Source: Conchocele bisecta (Eukaryota > Mollusca > Bivalvia > Lucinida > Thyasiridae). From it: DNA of 64,000 nt. Each line of letters begins with the position of its first letter. Positions within the stretch are counted from its first letter, which is position 1. The notes below the pieces were generated by a model. The model saw only the letters and a program-made list of their open reading frames with translations. It did no database searches and was not told the DNA's origin. Shown here in pieces: positions 1 to 11,049 of this stretch. Made by a program: the position numbers and the translations under genes. The stretch lies in NCBI GenBank assembly GCA_029237695.1, contig CM055271.1:83277488-83341487 (forward strand). The letters are read 5' to 3'.

Positions 1-74
1 CACAACATGATTTTCAGATTCGTCCATTTATGAAAAGGGGATGTTTTTGTTCTCAAAAATATTAAAATTACTTT

Positions 75-139
75 CAAAAAGTGCAGATCCTGATGAGACG
101 GCTCGTTACGAGCCGGCTCATCTGGATCTGCACTTTTTG
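75..139. repeat. Small foldback (hairpin) element
   Basis: Near-perfect inverted repeat whose arms begin CAAAAAGTGCAGATCC and end GGATCTGCACTTTTTG, with a GAGACGGCTCGTTACGAGCCG-like centre. It belongs to the hairpin-type repeats containing 'GATCTGCACT' seen elsewhere in the window. No coding potential. Probably a non-autonomous DNA element; the class is inferred only from the symmetry. Confidence 0.6.
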
Positions 140-188
140 CATAAACCGATATAGCGGGATTTCGGGTTAAAAGGGCTAATGACAACCA

Positions 189-250
189 GGGGTCCGTTTC
201 ACTAAACTTCGTACGACTTAAATGTTCGTAAGTACACATTTAGGATGGTC
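189..250. repeat. Terminal fragment of MITE family A
   Basis: The stretch GGTCCGTTTCACTAAACTTC followed by GTACGACTTAAATGTTCGTAAG matches the terminus of a family with fuller copies near 9517, 11556, 13515, 16870 and 25411. Only one end is recognisable here, so this is a solo terminus or a truncated copy. Confidence 0.55.
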
Positions 251-704
251 TGTAGGATGCAGTCCCGATATACCTGGTTTGGCCCTCAGGTATATTTTTG
301 CCTTTCTTGTTCATGAGAGTTGAATCCTATTACACATAGAGCTGTACAATTATTGCTAATGCTATTACCTTTAGGGAATGGGGGTAAGTGATATATGTTC
401 AATTTAACTGTTATGCGGTTAACGCGATCGTTCACTGTGTTGAACACGCCTCCCGTCTTGTTTCAAAGATAGTGATAGTAGATAACGATTCAAGTTTTTT
501 CGTGACTTTTGTCATTTCTCAAACACACACAAACATCTATTGTTGGCCTACGTTTCCTGACGGCACCTGAACATAAGGTAAACTCGGCCCGTTGCGACCA
601 GTGTTGGCCCATTCTGGTCACAGAGACATCTTTTCGCGTTTAATGGCGAAAACAAATGGCGTCATTATTCACGATTTACGGAATAGTGCGAGGGGTTCCG
701 AATG

Positions 705-756
705 GTGTAGGCCCAGATCAGCCTGCGCATCAGCGCAGTCTGATCGGGGCCTACAC
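705..756. repeat. Hairpin element with CAGATCAGCCTGCGCA core
   Basis: Arms GTGTAGGCCCAGATCAG and CTGATCGGGGCCTACAC are inverted around a short GC-rich centre. The GATCAG/CTGATC core recurs many times in the window (near 4200, 4710, 14690 and 23210), which marks it as a dispersed repeat. Confidence 0.55.
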
Positions 757-888
757 TAGTCGCTAGCACACCAATAAAACATCTCCAATTATTTTTGATG
801 AGTTTCTCGGTCATTTATCTCAGGTGATAATGTATGTTCATGATCTCATAACACACAACTATGGCTCAGAATGATAAAATATCTGATT

Positions 889-969
889 TACAGTGAAACC
901 TGTCTAAATCTCTAAGCCGGACACCCTGGGGACCTCCCAGGGTATCCGGTTTAGAGGGAGTTCACTGTA
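889..969. mobile_element. TA-flanked MITE, Tc1/mariner-like termini
   Basis: An inverted repeat flanked by TA. It begins TACAGTGAAACCTGTC and ends GAGGGAGTTCACTGTA, with a centre reading CCGGACACCCTGGGGACC and its complement. Similar copies lie at 15273-15345 and 28837-28909, with fragments near 6236, 28565 and 28700. The TA ends and CAGTG start suggest a Tc1/mariner-type non-autonomous element; the superfamily is inferred. Confidence 0.65.
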
Positions 970-1104
970 CTCAATACACCGTCTTACTGAACCAAATGGT
1001 CAGGATCTACACTGGTCTTCTGTGATCTAAGGTCCGCCGATGGGCCGCTTGTATCATTATAACAACGCGACACAAACAAAGGCCCAATACAGATACTCAT
1101 ATTA

Positions 1105-1323
1105 GGCTGTAACTGGAGAAATTGGGCTTATGGGTTTTGCGATCAGTGTAAATCCTGATCAGACTGTGCATCCGCTTTTCACTGGTTGCCATTCCATGAA
1201 TCATGCTTTTACATGTAACGAGAAGTATAGATCGTGCTCATGCTACGGGAGTGTGCTAGTTACATGTAATCAGGAGCTACACTGGTCACACATCCCATAA
1301 GCCCCATTTCTCCAGTCACAGCC
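1105..1323. mobile_element. MITE family B, full copy
   Basis: Left end GGCTGTAACTGGAGAAAT and right end ATTTCTCCAGTCACAGCC form terminal inverted repeats. The interior has GCGATCAGTGTA and its counterpart TACACTGGTC. Other copies are at 4057-4276 and 39934-40140, with partial ones near 3085, 5255, 14655, 19525 and 39175. No ORF. This type of repeat is familiar to me from bivalve genomes; that attribution is from memory. Confidence 0.65.
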
Positions 1324-2110
1324 ACAAATATAGACGACAATTAACATTCTCCGGATATTGTTCGTACTTGTTTGTTGTTCCAGACAAGGGCTGGTCCGTT
1401 ATTGCTGGGAACGAAATGGGTCTGCTAATATAAAGTATTTCGGGTACATATATAGTCGCCACCCTATCCGTCTGTCAGTCTGTTCGCCTGTCCATCTGTT
1501 CCGAGAATAGAGTTATAAAGTTTTCGGCTATATACTATATTGTTACCGTTAATCAGACTGGCTTGATTTAAACAATATTTGTTTTCATTTCATCATGTAG
1601 ATGGACATGCATACATACATAGCATGATACTAGGATACATAAACAGGATTTCTCTCATACAAATCAAATACAACTAATTTGTCATCTCTTCCGTGTCCAC
1701 ATAATTTACGGCAGCGAATTTGTAAACGACAATGAAAACAGCCTTGTATTCCAAAGGGTTCAACAGTTCATTATTGCCTCTAAGCGTTTCACTGCATGAC
1801 GGGAGACTGCCCCTGCGACTGAACGGTTTGTAATGATTATCTTGTAAACTACCAATAACAGGTCAAATGCTAGTCGTGTATCGTTATAACAATTCAAAAC
1901 AATGCCAATGGTTCGGAGTGCATGTTTGTGATAACTTTCTTTTTTTTCCCTTCAATTATTTAACAAAACTCACATTCCCAGTTACTGATGCTTTACTCAA
2001 GGAGAAGACGTCACATAAGCTCTGTGAGCTTGTTTTCTAATCCTTATTCATCGTTACTTTATATGTATTTTGATGCATATATACATGTATATTATTTGAA
2101 ATAAATATAG

Positions 2111-2260
2111 GAATGAATGGCCGTTTTGTGGAATTTATCGGGGTATAAACTTGGAAAAGTCGCGGGAATACTGGACGAAGGCCGGAAGGCCTCGTCCAGT
2201 ATTCCCGCGACTTTTCCAAGTTTATATCCCCGATAAATTCCACAAAAAGGCCATGCATTC
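2111..2260. mobile_element. Near-perfect foldback element
   Basis: Long palindrome. Arms run from GAATGAATGGCC through TTTATCGGGGTATAAACTTG to a centre at GGCCGGAAGGCC, and the complement returns with only a few mismatches. The high arm identity suggests a young insertion. The minus-strand ORF across it is a by-product of the symmetry. Confidence 0.65.
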
Positions 2261-2503
2261 ATCAAGAAAATGTGTTTATTTTCCGTTTTCTTAAGAATTA
2301 TTTTAACTGCGCCTCACGGTTACGGAAAGTAGTTCGGCGTGGGAGTTTACTGGGATATAAATTTTGGACAGAGACTTGCTACGAACCAATCAAATGTTAG
2401 GGAATTGTGTAAATATTTTTGTGCTGGAATTATTAGTGTTTAAACTAAAAAGGAAAAGAAAACAAGCTTTATACAAGCTTATATGAATTCTTCTCCAGAA
2501 TAT

Positions 2504-2612
2504 GGGCCCGGTTGCTCAAAACCTCTGTTAGCTTAACAGACTGTTAAATCCTTAGCAATTCTAAGGATTTAACAGTCTGTTAAGCTAACAGAAGCTTTGA
2601 GCAACCGGGCCC
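2504..2612. repeat. Palindromic MITE with GGGCCCGGTTGCTCAAA ends
   Basis: Inverted repeat with termini GGGCCCGGTTGCTCAAA and TTTGAGCAACCGGGCCC, and a TTAACAGACTGTTAAATCC centre that is itself self-complementary. One copy in the window. No coding potential. Confidence 0.6.
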
Positions 2613-3440
2613 TGAATAACGGCAATGATATGGAGTAGATGGCATGTAATGAAGGTATGGTATGTTTGGGTTAACAATCTAATTGTTAGTCCCTACAATT
2701 ATGAACGAGGCGTGAGATTGGCTTGAAACTTCATATACTTATTTATCATCATCCATATTTACATTATATAGCCCACCCACGAGACGCCTATGCTCAAGGT
2801 CAATGATTTAGAAATTTGTACGTTTCAGTTGTCAAAGGGTCCGTCCTCCATCAATGTTACTGATTTCTTGTTTTCAATTATTTTAACCTTTATTTATTCA
2901 ACAATGGTTTTAAACAAGCGCGAGAGCACGCATTCAAATACGTTCTTTGGCATATGTGGAGGCGTGAGGGCGGTTCTTATTGTGGGACGAAACCGGAGTA
3001 CCCGGCGACAACATACTTGTCCGATCTGGCGACCACAATACCATTTCTCACGTGTTGCTCTGGTCGAGGACATTTTATATATGCACAGGCTGATCTGGAT
3101 CTGCACTGGCCGCATAACCAATAAGCCCCATTTATCCTGTCACAGCCATATATAAAGTTATAGGTTTTCCATTTGAGTTTGAAACATAAATACAGACTTG
3201 TCCAAATGTAAAATGAATTATAAGTGTATTATATTCACTCTAGCCGGATGGATCACTGTTTAAGATCAAACATTCAACCACTTACACAAGATTACACAAG
3301 ATTACACATGATAACAAACACTTCAAATGCCACAACGATGGCTATATTTCAAGATATAAAAGAGCCTGACATTTTTCGGTGATAAACTATATTGCAGGGG
3401 CATTCAAACAATAGTAAGTTATCCATGTTATCAGTATAAG

Positions 3441-3540
3441 TTATTGTTCACATATTGGATGTTTAAGGAATTAAATGCGAGGGAGCGCTAGCGACCGCAG
3501 CATTTAGTTCCTGAAAAATCCAATATGTGAACAATAACAT
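3441..3540. repeat. Foldback repeat (TTATTGTTCACATATTGGAT arms)
   Basis: Arms TTATTGTTCACATATTGGAT and ATCCAATATGTGAACAATAA surround a loop with GCTAGCG. A half-copy of the same arm occurs near 26873-26920, so it is a dispersed family. Confidence 0.55.
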
Positions 3541-3554
3541 ACTAAATATTTTTT

Positions 3555-3803
3555 CCAACAGATTATAAAGTGTGATCATTGCACATCAAAAGGTAAACAC
3601 AGAAAATAAATGTATGTTAACATTTTAAGGAAACACGGTTACCGCCCCTGATGTCAGTGTGGAAATTTACGTCAGAAATAACATAATGCCAATCAATACG
3701 TGGGGGTAATGGTGAATAAATGTTTATTTTGCCAGAAAATGTATCAGATGATGTTTCTGATATAAAGAACATGTGTGCCTACCGAATGGGCATGTACCTT
3801 TAA
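3555..3803. mobile_element. Family E element, one-ended copy
   Basis: The segment ending GTGTGCCTACCGAATGGGCATGTACCTTTAA matches, in reverse complement, the element at 26287-26796 (shared GTAAACATTCATTCACCATTA and GGGCGATAACCGTGTTTCCTT stretches). A partial copy is at 38976-39130. The other terminus of this copy is not recognisable. Confidence 0.5.
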
Positions 3804-4056
3804 TATATCTCTATTGTAATTCATTATTTCCCACATTTAAATTTTATAATCGGTAATTCGTAAGCGTTAACAAAAACATGCATGATAGCTGCCGTTTACA
3901 CAGCGAATGATCAACTTTGCGTAGACTAAAATATGTATCACTTTTTAACCGACCCTTCTCACAATGGCATTGTTATTACGACTGGAATACGAAAGTTTTG
4001 TATGTGTGACACACCGGTACAACACTTGATGGCCGACTGTTGTGTTGAATGATAGG

Positions 4057-4276
4057 TGGCTGTGCCGGGAGAAATGTGGCTGATGGGATTTGCGATCAGT
4101 GTAGCTCCTGATCAAATAGCATGATAAGGATCTATATCGCTTGTTAGAATCATGACGGGAGTTTCATTGATGGACTGGCGAACAGTGCAGATGCGGATCA
4201 GACTGTGCGATGCACAGTCTGATCCGCATCTACACTGGTCGCGAAATCCATAATCCCCATTTCTCCAGTCACAGTT
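4057..4276. mobile_element. MITE family B, full copy
   Basis: Same termini as the copy at 1105 (GGCTGTGCCGGGAGAAAT at the left, ATTTCTCCAGTCACAG at the right). It carries a perfect internal hairpin built from GATGCGGATCAGACTGTGC. Confidence 0.6.
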
Positions 4277-4472
4277 ACATATGATGTCTCAGTATCTCGT
4301 TCATGTTAGCAACAGCAGTTGCTATGTTGGTATACGTAGCCTCAAAATTGTAACATTGTGACATTGTGACGCTAACGTAAAACAAGTTTTATTATTATTC
4401 ATATATACTCAGTTATGAGTTTGGATTGGATTTATATATAACTGTGCGAACAAATCATGATGTTACTTTAAT

Positions 4473-4871
4473 GAGGGATCGTAGCTAGTTATCTCCGGTT
4501 GAATTTATTTATAGAAATCCGGTCCAAATTGTATAATTTAGGGCCTTATTGCTTGTGAAAAGGGCGGATGTAGCATGATTTGATGTGCAATATGGCGATT
4601 TTGACAAGTGTTGATGCAGGTCATCATAAATAGCCGTACAATCTGATCCGGATTTGCCAGATTCATATTTTCACTTATTAATTGTATTGCAAACATTGTA
4701 GACTCAGATCAGACTGCACATACGTGCAGTCTGATCTGGGTCTACTCTGTTCGCAAAACTCAATTTTTGTGTGGGTTTTTATTTCAGTAAAAAACAAACG
4801 CTGAAATTAAGCATAGGACCGGGATCTCTAAAACAGATTTGCGAAGGGAAATAACTAGCTACGATCTCTCA
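4473..4871. mobile_element. MITE family C (GGGATCGTAGCTAGTTAT termini)
   Basis: Inverted termini GAGGGATCGTAGCTAGTTAT and ATAACTAGCTACGATCTCTC are about 400 bp apart, with subterminal TTTATAGAAATCCGGTCC and its degraded complement. A second copy in inverse orientation is at 23087-23489. Both contain an internal CAGATCAGACTGCACAT hairpin, so a family-B-like hairpin may be nested or ancestral. Confidence 0.6.
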
Positions 4872-5064
4872 TTGTTTCTAGTTTCCGTGCATGTTCTAGT
4901 CAAACGTGTGGATTTCTCTGTGTTCTTCGATTTCGAATAAGTGTGTAGATATTGTGTAACAATAGGGGAATTAACTGACTCAGAAGTTCACACAGTACTG
5001 CACTAAGTTTACAAACTACTGATTACCTCTATGAGTAGTGACGATATAGTGCAATAACATACAC

Positions 5065-5248
5065 AGAGCTCCAGGTGCGTAATTTAGAGGTAAATTTCTT
5101 ATTTCTCCATCAAAAATGGCAAGTTGGTAGTCCTTTAGAATCGTCTCAATGAGACGATTCTAAAGGACTCCCAACTTGCCATTTTTGATGAAGAAATAAT
5201 AAAATTGCGCCCCAAGTTGGTCAAATTTCGCACCTTAACTGGAGCTCT
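5065..5248. mobile_element. Foldback element with AGAGCTCCAGGTGCG termini
   Basis: Termini AGAGCTCCAGGTGCG and CGCACCTTAACTGGAGCTCT flank a long inner palindrome (ATTTCTCCATCAAAAATGGC and complement) centred on TCTCAATGAGA. A further single terminus lies at about 5395-5415. Confidence 0.6.
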
Positions 5249-5621
5249 GATATCATTATCAGGCTACAGGAGCGTACTATTTGATCAGGAGCTACACTGG
5301 TCATACATCACACTTGCCCCATTTATCCAGTCAAAGCAACATTTGAGACACGTCATGTGATTCGGTACGTAAGAACATGTGTATATTTTATTACGCACCT
5401 TGGCTGGAGCTCTGCATACATTCACTGGATGTGCGATATCGTGTACTCACTACAAGCAGGATATCGTATATTACCCCGTCAACACAGTGCGTGTGTGCCG
5501 TGAAACACGTTGCCGTGAAACGTTTTCGATATCCTGTAAATACGACCTAATCACTGCGTATGAATATGTGCGGTTGCTGTGGCTATTTCTTTGCATTTTA
5601 AAGCTATTTGTAGGTGTTGAC

Positions 5622-5755
5622 GGGATAAATAGAATAGTAGGTTAGTGCCGTGAATGGAAACAAATATCTGGCGTGGCACGGAAACGGGAGCCTCGCCCAT
5701 CCCGTTTCCTAAGCCTTGCCAGATATTGTTTCCCATTCACGGCACTTACCTACTA
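5622..5755. mobile_element. Family F foldback element, interrupted
   Basis: Palindrome with arms GGTTAGTGCCGTGAATGG and CCATTCACGGCACTTACC and inner arms CCAGATATTGTTTCCC. The matching uninterrupted copy, with the same GACGGGATAAAT flank, is at 26985-27137. Here the right end is split after TACTA by the hAT-like element at 5756, and the continuation TTCTCTATTT resumes at 6181. Confidence 0.6.
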
Positions 5756-6175
5756 CAGGGGCGGCGGAAGCAATTGATTATTGGGGGGGGCGAACTTTGT
5801 GAGGGCCCGAAGGGGCCGAATTCGCTAGGGGGATCCGGGGGCATGGCCCCCCGGAAATTTTTTGAAATCCAAGTGGTGTGAAACACAATTTCCTGCATTC
5901 TCAGCAATGTTTGAACAATGTTTGATTAAACTCCGTGGATGGACGGTTAGGCCGGATCGGCAGGTCCCAACTGCTCCTCCCTCTCTTAAATGAGTTGGCT
6001 CAGTCAGAGTCGGGTTCCCAGTAATCATGATTACACAAATATATTACAGTAAAAAATAATTTTTTTACAGAATTATTGGTTGGGGGGGGGGGGGCGACCG
6101 CCCCCCCAACCAAATTATTGGGGGGGGGGGGGCGACCGCCCCCCCTGCCCCCCCCCCCCGCTTCCGCCGCCCCTG
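5756..6175. mobile_element. hAT-like non-autonomous element with 5-bp TSD
   Basis: Terminal inverted repeats CAGGGGCGGCGGAAGC and GCTTCCGCCGCCCCTG are perfect. They are flanked by the direct repeat TACTA (5751-5755 and 6176-6180). Family F copy 2 at 27120 shows the empty site (ACCTACTATTCT), so the target duplication is real. The interior has G- and C-homopolymer runs and CCGGGGGCATGGCCCCCCGG. Termini of the CAGGGGCGG type are common in hAT-related MITEs; a 5-bp rather than 8-bp TSD would point to a hAT subgroup. No transposase ORF. Confidence 0.75.
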
Positions 6176-6528
6176 TACTATTCTCTATTTCATTACTAGT
6201 AAGCTACATTGACTAACATTTCGGGAATATACTACAATGAAACCTCCCTAAGCCGGACACCCTGGGAGGTCCCCGTTGTACACGTGATATATCATATATT
6301 TACTACAGGTGATATACATTGTACACAGGTTAAAGTAACGGACCGACTTCAACCTGTGACGTTGTACAAGTCAGCTATCAATAATTCACTAAGTGAAATA
6401 GGCTGTACGAACTCGATATCAGTTACTATGTGACAACTAGCTACAAGGGCTATAACCAAGTGAGATATCACATACATAAATGTGCTATGTAACAAGTAAG
6501 CTACAAGGGGCGATAACCAACATATTAC

Positions 6529-6626
6529 ATGTTGGAAGGGGACAGCAATGACTCGGATGAGCCGAAATATATGTTCCCGGCCCTCGAGCCGACGGTAACG
6601 CCGAAATTCTGGACATACCGTGGAAG
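6529..6626 (+). CDS. Exon 1 of ODF3-like gene (start codon)
   Basis: ATG at 6529 opens a frame MLEGDSNDSDEPKYMFPALE..., ending PKFWTYRG plus two bases before the donor GTGGGT. The phase (2) fits exon 2, giving the joint WTYRGRTKPVPRG. GC content is higher than the flanks. The upstream in-frame TAA excludes a longer N-terminus within this exon. Support is phase compatibility and codon-like composition, without a diagnostic motif. No promoter element was recognised in the repeat-derived upstream sequence (AGCTACAAGGG occurs twice). Confidence 0.62.
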
Positions 6627-9600
6627 GTGGGTACCCGGAATAGATGTTGATGTTAAAGGTACATGCCTACTCACAAGGTGCATGATCACGTGGTTACAAC
6701 AACAACAGCTTCACCACAACAAGTATTATTTGATATTTTACTTAATATGCAACGGATTTTGATGAAATATGGCGCAGCAAACGCGTCTCCATGAGCTGTA
6801 TTTGGTGGTCCAGGGAGTTTGACAAAGAATTAAAAAACGACATAAGTTTGGGCGTAAATACAGAGACGACCAAATGCAGCATAACAAGACGTATTGTTTT
6901 ATATTGTCCTTATTACGTAACGGATTTTGATGAAATATGGCGCATCAAACGCGTCTTGTTAAGCTGCATTTGGTGGTCTCTGTACTTTGGCCCAAACTTC
7001 TGTCGATTTTGCGAAGAATCTATTTCCGCCGGAAACCAATTCTTCGCAAAATCTACAGAAGTCTGTGCCGAACTCCCTGGAAGACCAAATGCAGCTCATG
7101 AAGACGCGTTTGCTGCGCCATATTTCATCAAAACCCGTTTCATATTAAGGAAAATATCCAATAATACTTAATTTGAATCGGATGGATTTTGGAAGTTTCA
7201 GTTATTGTTGTTGTTGTTAGTACCACGTGATCATACACCTTGATCGTCGTGAGACTTGAAAATAAATCAGAAAAATGCCAATTAACACGTCCGGTAATGG
7301 TAAATGAATGTTTATTTTGCCGGGGAAAATATCATATCTAAAGAATGGACAAAAATAGTATGTCTCTCTATATTACAATTTTGGATGTGGGACTGCAGGT
7401 TTAAGGAAGTACATATACACCATATACACAGAATAATAAACGCTATACCCCACATAGTCGTATCTCCAATTTTCGTATTGTCGTGAGACATGAAAGTAAA
7501 TCATTGGGCATATATGAACAAAGGGTGAACAAGATACAATCTATTCATTAATCGTGTCAGTCAGGTTTAACACTTAATCATATTCATAAGGTTATTATTA
7601 TATGTGGTGTGTTAGATTACCGAATCGGTGTATGCGAAACAGGGTTCACAAAAATTGTGATTTTTTTCGTACATGCCGTCGAAAATTGGCGAAAACTTGA
7701 AAGCAAATGCGGAAGAAACTTCCGCATTTGCTTTGAAGCTTTCGTCAATTTTCGACGTCATTTTCAGAAGACATCGCCGTAATTAGATCCAACTTTTGGC
7801 CACATGTAATCCAATATTTTTGTCGTTGACGGACAATATGACAATATGGGCAATTAACTGTTAAATTGATTAAGATCAGCCTACGCATAGTTTACTCCGT
7901 AGCCACGTGTGATCAGGTTCTACGCGCATGTATGTTACATTATCAGGACAGAACAGTGCAGACACTGTCCCAACTGTCATTTGTTCATATTGATCTGTGT
8001 CGATCACACGAATTGCATACACAAACATATTTGTTCATGTATTGGCGAAATGAAATTTATTGTCCGTGGACGTTTAAATGCATAGCGTTGTCGTGAACAA
8101 ACATACTCAAATATGTTTATTGGAATGTCGATAGTGGCATGTTTAATTTTATAATAGGAAATAATTTTGCGGACATGGGATACATCTTTAATAGTTAATT
8201 GGACTAATGAACATGTTATGTGCGATTGTTTGTGCATACATGTACATGTATACTGTTACATGTACAGTGGGATCAGCGTGTAAGTTTTTTCTAATTTCGC
8301 ATCAAAAGTGTATGTTGTTACCACTCAGTTGAACCGTCTCGGCGAGACGGTTCAACTGAGTGGTAACAACATACACTTTGGGTGGGTAGCGAACCAACCT
8401 GTCGTGTTCGTTCGTGTGTGCACTTACAAAATAAGTAGAAATTTGTGAACATTTTAAGAATCCTCACATTCTTGGATATACATTATAAATCTAAGACGCT
8501 GCTAAGTAATGACTTAGAAACGACGTCATTACATAACGACATAGACAATGAGTTGACATTTGTGAAAAAATAAGAATTCTCACATTCTGATGGATTAATG
8601 TTAATGTGAGGAGAACATGCAGTACCACAGAGCAACAATAAAACTGCGTCTTTCTGAATACAATGGCGGGGTGGAACCGTCAAAACCAGTAAGTTAACCC
8701 AGCAAAAGGGCATTTCAGGATTTTTTGAAAAAATACTATACAAAATATATTTTGTTATTTCTTAATAAAACTATATGTTGTTACCACTCGTTTGAACCGT
8801 CTCGACGAGACGGTTCAAACGAGTGGTAACAACATATACTTTCGAGATGAAATAAAGAAAATAGTTTTTTTTCTCAATAGTTTCATACTAATATAAGTGT
8901 ATCCCGTCTTTAAAGGGGCATATCAGGATTTTTTGGAAAAAAATACTATAAAAAATAAAAACATGTTTTCATCATGGCCTTGTGTAAAGTGGTTTAATTG
9001 AAGATATATGACGATACTACGTTCAACAAGATCTGATACTTATGTACCGATATCGGTATAAATTGAAACAACCCAGCAGTCCTAGTATCGACATACATCT
9101 TCAATTAAACCACTTTACACAGGGCCATGATGAAAACATGTTTTTATTTTTCATAGTATTTTTTCAAATAAATCCTGATATGCCCCTTTAAAGACGGAAT
9201 ACAATTATAGTAGTATGAAACTGTTGAAAAAAAATATGTTCTTTATTTCATCTCGAAAGTATATGTTGTTACCACTCGTTTGAACAGTCTCGTCGAGACG
9301 GTTCAAACGAGTGGTTCGACGAGACGGTTCAAACGAGTGGTAACAACATATACTTTTATTAAGAAATAAACAAAATAATGAGATTTCATTTCAACAAAAA
9401 GTATCGTGTTCTTGGACAGCAATGGATGAATGCATATAGATAAGCATACATCATAACTGCGGGTATTGTTGAACACTAAATCATGACCAGTCTTTTAAGG
9501 TTTAACTACACTAAATCATCAGGAGCCCGTTTCACTAAACTTCGTACGACTAAAATGTTCGTAAGTGCAAAATTATGATAGTCTGTAAATTTCACATTAA

Positions 9601-10749
9601 CATTATTTTCTTGTAAATAATTATTGGATTTACATTTATTGAGCATAGGCTGCGTATGCAGCCTGCATAGGCCTGCATAGAGCCTATGCTCAATAAATGT
9701 AAATCCATAAATTGAAATTTACAGACGATCTTAAATGTGTACTTACGAACATTTTAGTCGTAAGAAGTTTAGTGAAACGGGCCCCTGATATTCATGCGCA
9801 AAAGAAGAACACTATTTGCTTGCACAGGCATGTTAATGTATTATTTACATCAGCTTCAAGCACATGCTTTGGGATCATATTTGTAAGTCGGATCAAGTTT
9901 GTCATGTGAGGTGGTTTCAATTCCAGCAGCTGACATTTTGCGCACCACCTGTGTGGTCACGGGAGATTGAATTTATCTTTCTTAACAATAATCAAACCTA
10001 TATTTTAATTAGTGAATATCTAGAGCAGAATGACTGCAGGTTATGGGAAATAGGTCCCACACCATCCATACGAAAAATGAAAGTAGCAGAGAATAACAAA
10101 ATGTGTCGTCATTGGTTAGTTTATATAGGAACAATCTGTGGTGGTGGTGGACCTTAAATAAGGTTACCTAACTTGGAAAATCCCGAGTAACTGCTTAGAA
10201 ATTGTCGGAATCTGTCGGTTTCACGTCACTTTCCTTAGTTTAAACTGAGCAACGTGTCGTTAAGCCGACAACTTCCGCCTAACGTTAAGAATGCCACGTA
10301 TGTAGTTGCAAGGTGGGTCACTTTTGTTTTCCAAGCTCGGTAATCTATTTATACGACAGGTATATGCGACACGCCATGTGATTTTGTACCTAAAGACATA
10401 TGCTATATATCTTGGAAAATATTTACAAAATTTACGATATTTTCCGTAAATGACGTAGAAAAATGACGAAGATTTGGTCATGTTTCGATATCACTTACAG
10501 AAAATATCAGTTACTGCAAATATATTTCATGAAAAATTGCACATGTTCTAGGGTGCAAAATCACATGGCGTGCCTCGTATGAGGATCATAAAACGTGATG
10601 GTTTCCTATGGTATTTGTTAAACGAGTTTATTGTTTTCATAATGAGGCTATGTTGAATATTTTATTGGAATGTTAAAGCTGAGTGTCAGGTGCTCTCACA
10701 TACAGCATTCCCATTTGTACAATACCTCGCAGGCGAACGGACGTAACAC

Positions 10750-10823
<74 letters not shown>

Positions 10824-10905
10824 CCCATACAGACATTTGTTGGTATTTGACTCTGCTATTAAACTGATGTGACATTATATTGTCAATCAATCAATCAATC
10901 AATCG

Positions 10906-10947
<42 letters not shown>

Positions 10948-10949
10948 CA

Positions 10950-10982
<33 letters not shown>

Positions 10983-11007
10983 CATCAATCAATCAATCGA
11001 TCGATCG

Positions 11008-11049
<42 letters not shown>

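Noticed and set aside
6791..7171. 126-codon ORF beginning MSCIWWSREFDKELKNDISL
   Set aside because: It lies within the palindromic interior of family G; similar residues recur because the arms repeat, and no homologous domain is visible.
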